Positions 6,663 through 6,663 of a DNA stretch of 6,663 nt are shown here, piece after piece. The stretch is from contig JAJXVC010000105.1 in the NCBI GenBank assembly GCA_021782295.1, positions 1-6,663 of the forward strand, read 5' to 3'. Origin of the DNA: a bacterium (GTDB lineage: Bacteria; Eremiobacterota; Eremiobacteria; Baltobacterales; Baltobacteraceae). Under the pieces are notes generated by a model that worked only from the letters and a program-made list of their open reading frames with translations, was not told the DNA's origin and made no database searches. The position numbers were made by a program, and so were the translations under genes. The stretch's first letter is position 1, and each line of letters begins with the position of its first letter.

Positions 6663-6663
6663 T

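Noticed and set aside
6526..6663. Short - strand frame beginning with ATG at the right edge (6663)
   Set aside because: It is only about 45 codons, in a different frame from the permease it overlaps, with no family signal.

Overview
This window comes from a GC-rich bacterium (about 60% by eye). A periplasmic or secreted protease and a predicted outer-membrane beta-barrel protein suggest a two-membrane (diderm) cell. I cannot name the organism from sequence alone; an under-sampled lineage such as Eremiobacterota/WPS-2 would fit, but that is a guess. There are five protein genes and no RNA genes, insertion sequences, CRISPR arrays or phage genes that I can see.

Layout from left to right. On the + strand, a protein with three S1 RNA-binding domains and a low-complexity N-terminus occupies about 25-1095. 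Converging on it, on the - strand, is a long exported zinc metalloprotease of the met-zincin type (1128-3626). A 177-nt divergent intergenic region then holds a perfect 16-bp palindrome and a good extended -10 promoter. The promoter drives a + strand gene for a small exported beta-barrel-like protein (3804-4616). Converging on that gene is a - strand pair: an ArsP/DUF318-like permease (5682 to the right edge, start outside the window) followed 11 nt later by selD, selenophosphate synthetase.

The main result concerns selD. An ordinary reading starts it at TTG 5472, which removes the first 66 residues including the catalytic loop. Reading further upstream in the same frame gives an uninterrupted SelD N-terminus, broken only by one TGA at 5619-5617 in the local context SCAG-(TGA)-ASKL. 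This is where SelD proteins carry the catalytic Cys or selenocysteine, three residues before the conserved Lys. With TGA read as Sec and a GTG start at 5670, the protein is 346 aa, the normal SelD length. A perfect 8-bp hairpin with a GUU loop lies 33 nt after the TGA, and its apical sequence GCAGGUUCUGC closely resembles the E. coli fdhF SECIS apex. SelD is therefore very probably itself a selenoprotein, and the host should encode SelA, SelB and tRNA-Sec elsewhere.

The permease and selD look co-transcribed, so the permease, which has a C-x-C-C motif in a membrane-proximal loop, may act in selenium or another thiol-reactive oxyanion chemistry. That link rests only on gene context. The S1 protein, the protease and the beta-barrel protein show no evident functional link to this pair.
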